Source: Ochromonadaceae sp. CCMP2298
Taxonomy: Eukaryota > Sar > Synurophyceae > Ochromonadales > Ochromonadaceae
DNA length: 14,109 nucleotides
Assembly (NCBI GenBank): GCA_026770595.1
Contig: MU634237.1
Span: 1-14,109, forward strand
Reading direction: 5' to 3'
The translations under genes were made by a program, and so were the position numbers. This document shows positions 1-10,000 of this stretch, piece by piece. Numbering within the stretch: the stretch's first letter is position 1; the number at the start of each line of letters is the position of its first letter. Below the pieces are notes generated by a model. The model was not told where the DNA came from, made no database searches, and saw only the letters and a program-made list of their open reading frames with translations.

Positions 1-1
1 C

Positions 2-730
2 CAGACCTCCCCTGCCAAGAAGGCCCCCCGCAACTACGAGTACATCATCATCTACGCCGAGCACGACGAGGGGGGGGGCTTCATGAGCTACGACTTCCTT
101 CTCTGCCTCAAGAACAAGAAGAGGTACTTCCAGAGAAACAGAACAGAGAAGGGCGGCATCTCCTACCCCGCCTCGCCCTCTGCGCGCAAGGTGCTTCTCC
201 ACGGCCTCGAGCTGAACGGCTCCGGAAAGCTGGCTTTGTCTGGAGGGCAGTTCGATTCGAGCAAGCGGGACTGGAGCAGCGACGAGGACGTGAAGAGTGA
301 GGCGCTGAGGGAGTTTCTGTTGGACTGCGGACCTGCCCTGGAGGGTGTGCCCAGCACCACCACGCTGATGCGCTTCGGAGAGTACGCTGGCTGCTACGTG
401 CACGTCTCCCCCGAGGGCTTGCAGAATGTGTTCCACAGAGTGGGCTCCGTGCTGAAGGCTGGCGAGGCGGCGCGGCTGGATATAATGTGCGGCGCGGTCA
501 AGAGGGAAGACGAGATCTCCTCAAACTACCCGATGGCTCCTCTGGATAACAACATGCAGGAGGTGTTCATCTGGAACACTGCCCAGCACCAGGCCGACAT
601 CGAGGCGCTGGGCAGGGACCCGGCCACGGACTGGCACTTCCAACTCATCGCCAGCATCCGCAAAAATTCGGATATAGTTGCCGCTGCTGCTGCTGCTGGC
701 GTGGATGCTGCAGGGCAGAAGCAGGGGTAG
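2..730 (+). CDS. 3' part of an unrecognised protein, possibly a degenerate Nudix-like domain
   Basis: The frame is open to the left edge, so the ATG at 83 is probably internal: the upstream codons (NYEYIIIYAEHDEGGGF) read as ordinary protein. An AG at 3-4 could also be a splice acceptor with the exon starting at 5 in the same frame. About 242 residues are visible, ending in TAG at 728-730. I do not recognise the family with confidence. Residues LSGGQFD, then about twelve residues later EALREFLLDCG, resemble the Nudix box pattern GG-x-REUxEExG. However, the paired catalytic glutamates would be Leu-Asp, so a catalytically altered Nudix fold is one guess. The C-terminus ends in a short Ala run (seven codons, GCN repeats) and a Gln/Gly tail. 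No signal peptide or membrane segment is visible. Composition and codon use look like the neighbouring dynein exons, which supports it being real. It converges with the dynein gene. Confidence 0.72.
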   Translation, partial: QTSPAKKAPRNYEYIIIYAEHDEGGGFMSYDFLLCLKNKKRYFQRNRTEKGGISYPASPSARKVLLHGLELNGSGKLALSGGQFDSSKRDWSSDEDVKSEALREFLLDCGPALEGVPSTTTLMRFGEYAGCYVHVSPEGLQNVFHRVGSVLKAGEAARLDIMCGAVKREDEISSNYPMAPLDNNMQEVFIWNTAQHQADIEALGRDPATDWHFQLIASIRKNSDIVAAAAAAGVDAAGQKQG

Positions 731-771
731 GGGCAGGGACACAAGCTGGGTCTCTCCTGTCCCTCTGCCCC
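730..771 (+). other. Hairpin immediately after the stop codon
   Basis: GGGGCAGGGACA (730-741) pairs with TGTCCC-TC-TGCCCC (758-771). This gives a 12-bp GC-rich stem with a two-base bulge and a 16-nt loop, starting at the last base of the TAG stop. It would lie at the very start of the 3' untranslated region. Its role is unknown, and GC-rich low-complexity sequence can form such stems by chance. Confidence 0.35.
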
Positions 772-848
772 TCGGCTCCTCTGCCCCTCTGCCGGCTGAT
801 GCTGATGCTGCTGCTGCCTCTGATCGACCACGTGCTGTGCGCTGCTGG

Positions 849-1027
849 GGATAGTAGGATGATAAGGATAATAGGATGATAAGGATAGTAGGATAATAAC
901 GATGATAGGATAATGAGGACAATGGGATAATGGGATAATGGGACAATGGGACAATGGGATAATGGGATAATGGGATAATGGGATAATGGGAGGCAGGAGA
1001 ATGGGATGATAGGATGATAGGATAGTA
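849..1027. repeat. Degenerate GGATAAT/GGATGATA repeat tract with a GGGATAAT core array
   Basis: The core at 924-990 is eight consecutive 8-bp units of GGGATAAT (two units read GGGACAAT) plus a partial ninth. On both sides (849-923 and 1000-1027) the sequence continues as irregular GGATAAT, GGATGATA and GATAAGGATA words. The + strand is almost free of C. Because 8 is not a multiple of 3, every frame of the pyrimidine-rich minus strand stays open and gives spurious HYPIIPLS-like translations. The tract lies between two convergent genes and resembles motifs in the dynein introns (GGAGAATAGGATAA). Confidence 0.9.
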
Positions 1028-1431
1028 GGGGTGTGGATGCCACAGTGGCATAACATCCAGATGCAGACAACGCAGACTACTGCACCCCCCAATACTGATC
1101 AGTGTGGGATCCGTGTGGAAAAAGGGAACATAGGGAGGCAGTAGAAAGACGATTGCTTATGGTATTAGTGAGATGTGAGCAACACGCACCATGCTCATCC
1201 TCTCTCCACTAAATGGCTAAAAATATAATGTCACAAATGTCCCGAGTCTGTCAGTCTTTGTCTTGACGCGATCTATCCCATATCTCTATCCGATATCTTA
1301 ATCTGATATTTGTATCTGGATAGTTCTGAATGGTCCTATGGCACAGCCTCTGAATGGTATACACACCCCTCCCCCTCCCTCATACACATCACCACACCTG
1401 CACCCACTGCCACTGCACACATCTCGACTGT
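1028..1431. other. Convergent intergenic spacer without recognisable genes
   Basis: No convincing coding sequence is seen here. The stretch separates the repeat tract from the dynein stop codon and must contain the dynein 3' untranslated region on the minus strand. I found no AATAAA on either strand and no TGTAA, the green-algal type polyadenylation signal. A degenerate run of CTATCC / ATATCT words occupies about 1271-1321. The segment just after the dynein stop (about 1366-1425) is CA-rich on the + strand. Confidence 0.6.
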
Positions 1432-4024
1432 TTACTCGTCGCGCATGCACAGCATGGCACAGCCCCTTCTGATCCAATGGTCCTCCGAGGCAGTGGAGGG
1501 CACAGGCAGGCTGACTACGAAATTGGTGGAGTGGCCAGTGGTGGACAAGGTGCCTGCGCGCGTGGAGGTCTTGTAGAGCGGGCAGTTGTACACGTCTACC
1601 GGGTTATAGTCTGCGGTGATCACGGGCTTCAGCCAGATGCACGGCATGATGTCAAGCAGCACTCGGGGCGTTGAGTCGTCCATATTGAGCGTGGATCGGT
1701 TGAACCTCCCTCCCTCCATGTACAGCCCGTACACGAAGGCACCCGTGGCGGGGGGCGACTCGATGTCCTTGCTGTCCAGGGCAGTCACCTCGCAGCCGAT
1801 GCGCAGTGTGTCGACTGCGATCTTGAAGTCCCTCGAGAAGGTCTGCTTGACGGCGGTCATGAAGCCCTGCGGGAAGAAGAAGCCACTGAGCCAGTAGGCG
1901 GGGCGGGGGCCCTCTGCCAGCCACCTACCCATGAACTCTATGCGCGCGAGGAAGTCCTCCACCCACGAGGCCAGCGGCTTCAGGCAGGGGTAGCCGGCCT
2001 CCTCCCATGCGGGGGGCACCTTCTGGAACACGATGCAGTTGTACATCACCTCCAGCTCCCCTGACATCACCACCTCCCCCTTGATGGCGCGCTGCAGCTC
2101 GTGCAGGGTGGCCACCATCACCTCCACCAGCCCGTTGAAGCGAATTAGCTCCTGCGACAAGAATACGCCCATCGAGGTGATGGCGTCTCCTAGCTTCTTG
2201 AAGGTCTCGGGATGGGCCTTGCGCAGGTCGTACACGCCAGGCATGCGGTCTGAGATGCGCACCGCTGTGTCCCGCACCTTCTCGTCGTTGCCCTCCCCCC
2301 CGCCGCCCCCGCCCCCGCCACCGCCCGAGCAGAGCAGCACAGTGGCGATAAGGTTTCGCGACTCTTGCTGCTGGAAGGTGATGGCGGCGTTTGAGTGCAG
2401 GCCGAACACATCCGGACTGTCCTCCGTGGGCAGCTGTCGGATGTAGTCCCTCAGCGACTGCAGATCTCCCTCGGGGGGTGCGTAGTACACCTTGTCCGCG
2501 GTGAAGGTGAAGGCGTCGGTGACCAGGTCTGGCTGGAAGTAGTTGGTGAGGATGGAGGATATCGTGCGCTTGTCCCACACATCCGTCACCCTCCCCCCGT
2601 AGGTGATCTGAGCAACGGACACGTTTAGAGTCTCCCAGGGCACCAGTGCCTGCTCCTCTACGTACATCTTGACCTGGGTGGTGGCCGCCTTGAGGTCGGA
2701 GTTCATCCAGTCATAGGGGATGTTCCACCCCACCGCCCCGAACTTGCGCCTCTCCAGTATGAGTGCGTTGAAGAATGCGGTGGCGAAGAGCAGCTTCTTG
2801 AACACGGGCTTGGTGCAGCTCTCGTAATCCGCGTCAGACACGTCCCCGAAGGTGCGGGTGAGGTTGGCTCGGAGGCCTCTGGGGGGCTCGTTGGTCACCT
2901 TGATGCCGTTCTGCAGCACGGGCACGGGGAACTTGGTGCTGGGCATGGAGGTCAGCCAGATGCGGAAGTCTGCGTGCACCAGGTCTGGGTCGTTCTGCAT
3001 GCGCTCCACGATCAACTCCAGCTTGGCCAGCCAGCTGACCGCCAGGTGGCAGTTCTGCAGGCACACCCAGTCGCCCCCCCGCTGCGCCATCTCTATAGCC
3101 TTCTCTGCGATGGGCCCCTGCCCCTGTCCCAGAGAGATGATGCGCAGTCCGCCCCCCTCCTTGCCCTTGGACTCGGCCAGCTGCAGCAGATAGTCGGTGG
3201 GGTCTGCGCCGGGCGAGAGGATGAAGATGAGGGGGCTGGTGCACACGGAGTCGCGGTAGGCGCCCTCCAGGTCGAAGGGCGGGGACTCGGTGTAGTAGGC
3301 GCCTATAACGGCCCCCACGTACCTCCGGATGGCGAACACGATCTTCTCCTCTCGCACGAAGCGGATCAGCAGCAGCCTCTGGAACTCGTCCAGCTTGGTC
3401 TGCCACTCGCCAGGCAGCCTATCACTTTGCGGGGTCTCAGAGCGGAACACATCTGCCCATGACGAAGCCCTGGCTACCAGATCAGCGCACAGTCCTCCGT
3501 ACACCTCTGCCGCCTCGTGCTCCAGCATCACGGCCGCCGCCCAGGCCTTCTCCTCCACATCGTGCGCCTTCAGGGCCTCAGGCATGGGGTGGGCCTCCAG
3601 CACTGCGGTGTCGTGTATGGCCCCCACGCGGAACATCTGCCAGCACTTGTCGTTCACGAGAGATGCGGCCAGCTGGATGGACACGGAGATCATGAACGAG
3701 TAGAGCAGCTTGTCTCTCTCGAAGAGGCCCCTGCACACGTTGGAGTAGATGGAGGAGGTGATGTCCGTTACCAGCAGGTCCAGCCTTTCCTGCAGCACGT
3801 CCTTCTTGTCCGTCTTCTGCAGCCGCTGCACCACCAGCTCCTTGTAGTACTGCAGACTGTACTGGTACATGGGGTCCACCAGGGCCAGGTTGGCCACCAC
3901 GAAGTAGATCACGCTGCCCCTCGTGGCCACCACCCGGTACCCCTCTCGCGTCTCGTTGATCTCCCGGGTGGTGGTCTCTGCCTCGCTCAGGCGCACATTG
4001 ATCGCACCCGAGGTCTTCTTGGAC
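1432..4024 (-). other. Dynein exon 22: AAA6 and C-terminal domain
   Basis: This 2,593-nt terminal exon runs to TAA at 1434-1432. It contains the conserved blocks [113 protein letters not shown] and [18 protein letters not shown], ending [17 protein letters not shown]...HWIRRG. The C-terminal domain has full length for the family. A run of ten glycines (coding C-free, GGN codons, about 2297-2326) sits in the loop after [10 protein letters not shown], where relatives have a short Ser/Gly-rich linker. Confidence 0.96.
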
Positions 4025-7000
4025 CTGCGGGGTTCAATACATAAGTGGGTTAGAAGAGGGTATAGTGTATAGAAAAAGAGGGTTAGATCGGTCATAGAGA
4101 GGATCATAGAGAGGATTATAGAGAGGATTATAGAGAGGATTAAATGCATATGTGGCTATATATGCATACCTAGCCAGCGCGTTGATCAATTCCTCATCGT
4201 CCAGGATATTGCCACTCGCAGAGGCCAGCATGGACAGGATCTGCTCCTCGATCTCCAGCAACTGCCGCTGGTCGTTAGCGATTGACACAACCAGGGTGTC
4301 TTTGCGCTCCTCCAGGTCGGGTCTCTCATTCTTGATCACGTCCACCAGCAGCTGGTCCTCCAGCCCCTTCATGGTGACTGTGAAGTTGATCACGGTCACC
4401 TTGATGCACACCTCGGGCATGTAGTGCGGGTTGGCCAGCTTGGTGGTGATCATGAACTTGAACTCATCACTGTAGGGCACGTCCGTGTCCCCCAGCCGCA
4501 GCAGGATCTGGCCTGCGCGCTTGAAGACCTGCTTGAGCAGCACGGGCTCGAGAGAGGGATCCAGCTCCTCCCCCACGTTCTCCAGCAGCACAGGGGCGCC
4601 GTAGCGGATGCCGTTCTCCAGAGTTCTGAGGAAATCCTTCTCGGTCAGCTTGATGATCTGCAGGTTCTTGGAGGCGTACATGTTGCGCACCCATCTGTTG
4701 GCCTGCCCCTGTGGGTCGATCATGAGGGGCCAGCGCCTGCCCATGGTGGTGAGCAGCCCGTTCTCGCAGGAGAAGTCGTCCGCAGGCAGGCCGTCGATCT
4801 GCCACCCCCTCAGCACCACCGGCACGGCTAGCGCGTTCAATAGGGTGAAATCTGAGCAGGGGATCTTGAGCTCTCTGCACACCAGCACCCACTTGGACAC
4901 GATCTTGCGCCGGAACTGCGCAGTGGAGAGTAGGAGAGTAGGAAAAGACAGGATTAGAGTAGGAGAATGCGATAAGAAGACAGTTTATGGGACAGTAGCG
5001 GCAGTAGGATAGAAGTGTGGCAGTAGTGGCAGTAGTAGTGGACGTACCTGCGCGGTGAAGGGGCCTAGGTAGGCCAGGCAGCCCGCAGCCAGGCACATGT
5101 CCCCCACTAGGTTGGTGAGGGACTCGTTGAGGGACAGGGCCGACTGCTGCCAGCGCACCTAAGAGATAGAGGAAGAGAGGAGGAGAGGAGGAGTGCAGGA
5201 GATTAGGAAGGACAGTAGGCGTGTTGGAGAAAAGGATAAGAAGACATGTATAGTATGGGAGAATAGGATAAAAAGACAGCATAGGAGCGGGACAGTAGTG
5301 ACAGGAGAGTAGGGGACGTACCTTCTCTCCTGCGAGGCCCCCCAGCAGCAGGCCCGCTCTCTCCATCTGCACCTTGGACACGTCCGCCTGAGATTATTAT
5401 ATCGTTGACCGAAGGGGATTAAAAAAAGACCAGTTAGCGTATGTGTGTTCGAGGTGAAAAGACCATATTTGGCACCAGGGGGGGACAAAAAGACGAAAAA
5501 GACGTCTTTTGTGCAATTCTATAGCAATGATTCGGACACGTACCTGCGCCTCGAGGTCAGCCTTCTTCTGCATGGTTTCCTTTAGGGTGCGCTGCAGGCC
5601 TGCTACGCGGTCCAGCACCTAGAGAGAGAGGAAGAGAGGGGGGATGAGATAAAAAGACATGATTAGAGTGGGAGAATAGGATAAAAAGAAGTGGGAATAG
5701 AGAGGGAGATTGGGATAGAGAGGTAGATTGGGACAGAGAGACGGTAGGAGTGTGACAGCAGTGGCAGTGTGTACCTTCTGCAGGGCCTGTTTCTTGGTGT
5801 TCAGGGTGGCCATGGTCTCTGCCAGAGAGTCCTCCGCCTCCTTGAGGGCCGCCTGAGAGGGAGGGGGGAAGAGAGGGGGGAAGAGAGGGGGGGGGATAAG
5901 ATAAACAGACATGATTAGAGAGGGATGAGGAGACCAGATGAAAAGTCGTTTCGAGTGGATTAATATAAGAAGACAGATGAAGTAGGAGAATGAGAGAATG
6001 AGAGAATGAGATAAAAAGCCAAAGATAACAGTACGTACCTTCTTGGGGTCGATCCCCTTGGCCACCTTGTCGTACACCACCATGGCCCGCACCCACATGC
6101 ACAGACACATGGCCGCACTGGACTGCTTCTTGATGTCCTCGGGCAGGAATCTGGGGTCGTCGTAGTACTTCTTGACCTTCTTCACGATCTTGGGGTTGAT
6201 GTTGTCTTTGTCGTAGTTGCGCAGCGTGTCCATGAAGTCCATCTGAGAGAGCAGCTTCTTGGCCTCTCCCCAGTCGGGCTTCACGTCCAGCAGGATGCAC
6301 ACAGCCTCCAGAGTGAACTTCACCATCTCTGTATAGCATGATCGAGGGTTTAGAAGAAAGTTTTGTAGAGGCAAAGAAAGGGGTTAAATACACATACACC
6401 CATAGAGATAGGGGGTTAAATACACACTACATATGGAAATATCTGAAGGACTATAGGGGTTTAAATATACACACACACGTACCTGGCGGGTTGTTGAAGG
6501 CCTTCATCTCCTGCACGGACTTCTTGTCCAGGGTGGCCAGCGCCTTCACGGCAGACTCGTAGGCGGGCATGGCCTCATCCAGGTCGGCCTGGCAGTCGTC
6601 CTTGATGATCTTCACGCTGGCCGCTACCTTGTTGGCCTCCTGCACGTCCACCTCCACGATGGCCGCCTGCGCATCCGCCTCCTTCTGGTCCACAGACACC
6701 TGCGCCAACAGCGTGGAGGCGTCCTCGGAGGCCTTCACCAGCACAGGCTGCATCTCGGTCAGCTTGATCTCCAGCTTGGCCACGATCTCCTCCGTCTCTC
6801 TCAGCTTGTCCAGCCCCACCCGGTACCTCTTCTCGTTGGCGGCGATCTTGTGCTGCTGCGTCTTCAGCACGTCCACGTACAGCTTGACCAGCTCCAGATA
6901 GCTAGTGGGGGTGGTGTAGTTGTACCTAAGGTACATAGTAGGTGTGATTGAGGAGGTACGAAGTATAGGTGTGAGGGATGAGGTATCAGAGAGGTAGGTG

Positions 7001-10000
7001 TGGGGTATTAGGTAGGGGGATTCGAACAGTACGCTGTGGGACACATAGGGTACCTCTTGAGCTCTTGGAAGTAGTTGCCGGTCTCGATCTCCACCGTGCG
7101 GTGCATCTGCAGGGAGTAGGGAGGAGTGGGTAGTGAGTGGAGGTTAGAGTGTGGAGTGTTTAAGGAGTAGTGAGCAGTGAGAATGAGCGTTGACAAGGAT
7201 TATACTCCGTATTTACACACAGTATTTACCTTGTTGCACATGCTGGACAGCGGGTCCACGTACTCGCCTATGCCCAGCTCCCTCTGTGACTCGAACATCT
7301 TCTGCGCCACACTGAACAGCGCGTCCTCGGGCCATGCGTTGAACCAATCGATCGTGCAGCAGTTGACCAGCGAGGGGAACATGCGACAGCGGGTGCGGAA
7401 GCCTGCGCCGATGGGCGACATGCACAGCACGATGTGAAGGTTCTCTCTCACCAGGTGGATGTAGTGCTGCATGATCGCGTCCCGAGTCTCCAACTTGCCT
7501 GCTGCCTTGGCCAGAGGCCTCACCATGGCGATGATCTTCTCGAACTCGTCCACCTCGTATAGGTTGGGCACCTCCCCGCTGTTGAGGATGTTGTTGATGT
7601 CCTCCAAAAAGGTCTCTGTCACGATCTGCGTGTCGCTGAACAGAAACACCGTCTGCAGGTTGCGGCAGCCCGCGTTCATCAGGATGTCCTTCACGTTCTC
7701 GTGCCACTCCGCCATGCCGTAGCCCCTCGTTATCTCGATCTGCCGGCACTTGAAGTCCGCCATGAAAGACGCCATGCGGGTCAGAGACTGCCTGCCTGAG
7801 CCGCCCACACCCACCAGCAGTGCGTTACCGCGGGGCTGTGAGAGTACACGGGCGATTCTGGCGACGTGGTTGACTGCGTCTCTGAAGAAGACCAGCTCCA
7901 TGCGCGAGGAGAAAGACACGTTGTACTCCTCCAGGTACTCCAGCAGCAGCTCGCCCACCTTGTCTCGGTCCTCCAGCTCCTGGTACTCCTTCTCAGTGCG
8001 CGTGAGGAAGTCCCCGTACAGGCAGTCGGCGAAGTCCTCCAGCCCCCACTCCTCCGCCTTCAGATTGGTGTGCAGCTCGTGCAGCAGCGCGGCGTTAAAC
8101 CACTTCCGATCGTCCTCGTTGATGAGGCGGTCTCGGAACACCCTGGCTGACTCGTGGCACCACAGCCTGAGGAAGGAGGAGCGGTCTCCCAGGTGCTTGG
8201 GCTTGACCATCAGCATGCCTTGGAAGATCTTGCTGAGGTCGCGCAGGTTGAAGGTGTAGTGGGATCTGAGGGGGGTGGGCAGCAGCTCCTTCTGTATGCG
8301 CATGTAGATGTCGACGGAACTGTTCACCAGTGGGCCCACCATATCTGCATGAGAGGGCAGGTACATATCCACAAAGCCCAGCAGCACGTTGGTGAATATG
8401 CGGCTCATAGAGAGGGGGGACAGGTTGGTCAGCCAGATCATCGAGAAGTGCCGCAGCAGCCTGGGGGACACTTCGTTGCGACCCCCACCCGGCGGCGCGC
8501 AGGCCGACACGCACACCAGGTCTTGCACGTTCTTGAGGAACAGCTTCTGCACGTCGTAGAAGCCCCCCTGGTCGATGACCTGCCGCAGCAATTCGTTGGG
8601 CGGCTGTGCCCCGTACGTCTCCAGAGAGGGCATGTTGAGGTCGTCGATGAACATAAACATGCGCTTGCCCGCAGGAGGACCCAGCAGATTCTTCCGCTTC
8701 TTCTCCAACTTGCTCTCCAGCACGTCGCGCAGATTGGCCGGCTTCGTCTGTGCAGAATACCCCATCACATAGGAGACCGTCTTGCCCCCCTCCGTCATCT
8801 CGTTCAGGAATTTATTAATAACCACCGATTTGCCCACGCCCGTTTCGGCCATGAACAGCACGTTGTGGCCGTCTGACATGAGCTTGTGCAGCAGGTACCG
8901 GTAGCGGGTCGTGTCCACCGTGGGCACTAGGATGCCGAAGAAGGGCTGGGCTGGGTCGTACTGGAACTGCGGCATCAGGCTGCTCCACGCCCTCACCTCC
9001 TTGGCCCCCAGGTCCACATAGGACCCGTACACATCGTCCAGGATGGTGCTGTACTTGCCTAGGGCGGAGCCAGTCGCGAACCGCTGCCTGCACCACTCGT
9101 TGAACTTGGCCCTGCATGCGTCCACGATGTTGCCCCCCACTGACCAGGCCAGGCACCACACCACCAGGGCCTCCACCAGGTCCCCATCTTGCGCGATCAG
9201 CTTGGGCTCCTCCTCGGGTCTGAAGGAGGCAGCGATCAGGTTGCACAGAGAGGCCGTCAGCTGGTTGTTGCTCGTGGCCACCTTCTCCTTGCACTCGAAT
9301 CTGAGGAAGTCGATGGCCTCCAGCAGGTTCTTCTCGATGAAGGCTACGATGGTCTTGGAGATCTTCAGCCCCACAAGGTCCTTGAGGGTGGTGGCCCCCC
9401 AGCTCTTCACAATGTTCGACATGCCCACGTGCACCTAGGCGTCCATCGAATCAGATAGGCGTTTTAGAAGGAAATACAGTTAGCGTATGTTCGAGGGTGA
9501 AAAGACCAGATTTTGGTCGGGAATCATGATAAAAAGACGAAAAAGAGGTCTTATATGTAGTTCGGACACCCGCACGTACCTGTTCCATGTAGACCATGCC
9601 GCATCTGGAGACTGTAGCGGGACTGGCCACCTTCAGGTCCTGCACCTCGAACAGCATGTGCAAGGTGCTGGGCAGCTTGATGCGCTCGCTGTTGGCCAGA
9701 CACAGGGTCTATAGTGCATATGTATTGGTAGGGTTATTTTGTCATATTAGTATATATTGGTAGGGTTATATTGTCATATTAGTATATACTGGTAGGGTTA
9801 TATTGTTTTAGTATTTGGTTTGGTAGGGTTATATTGTTTTAGTATATACTGGTAGGGTTATGTTGTCATATTAGTATATACTGGTAGGGTTATATTGTTT
9901 TAGTATATACTGGTAGGGTTATATTGTTTTAGTATATATTGGTAGGGTGATCGTTACCTTGTTGTCGTCCAGCACGGTGTTCATGTTCTCGATCCACACG

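Larger units (their letters stand above)
5322..5852 (-). other. Dynein exons 17-19: three small phase-0 exons for the descending stalk helix (CC2)
   Basis: Exons are 5852-5775 (78 nt), 5618-5544 (75 nt) and 5387-5322 (66 nt). Together they read [17 protein letters not shown]...[21 protein letters not shown]...[26 protein letters not shown], the second helix of the stalk, closing with the conserved GGL.GEK.RW motif. All three begin and end in phase 0, so any one could be skipped without a frameshift. Flanking introns belong to repeated families. Confidence 0.93.

Noticed and set aside
83-85. ATG at 83 as the start codon of the + strand gene
   Set aside because: The frame stays open and protein-like upstream to the window edge, so it is more likely an internal Met.
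521-1092. Three overlapping minus-strand open frames with HYPIIPLSH-like repeats
   Set aside because: They are produced by the 8-bp GGGATAAT array, which leaves all minus-strand frames open, and they overlap the + strand coding region. No other protein-like sequence is present.
1925-3406. Long alternative minus-strand frames inside dynein exon 22
   Set aside because: They are GC-rich shadow frames over an exon whose dynein reading is strongly conserved throughout.
4025-4149. N-terminal extension [13 protein letters not shown] of the last exon frame, as if a membrane segment
   Set aside because: This is intron 21; the repeats come from the 12-bp tandem unit, and the splice junction restores the conserved [14 protein letters not shown].
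7866-8876. Open + strand frames antisense to dynein exon 13
   Set aside because: Antisense shadows of GC-rich coding sequence. They are rich in His/Gln/Leu, as expected from reversed dynein codons, with no family resemblance.
9717-9950. CRISPR-like array
   Set aside because: The units are tandem with no unique spacers, and they lie in an intron of a eukaryotic gene.
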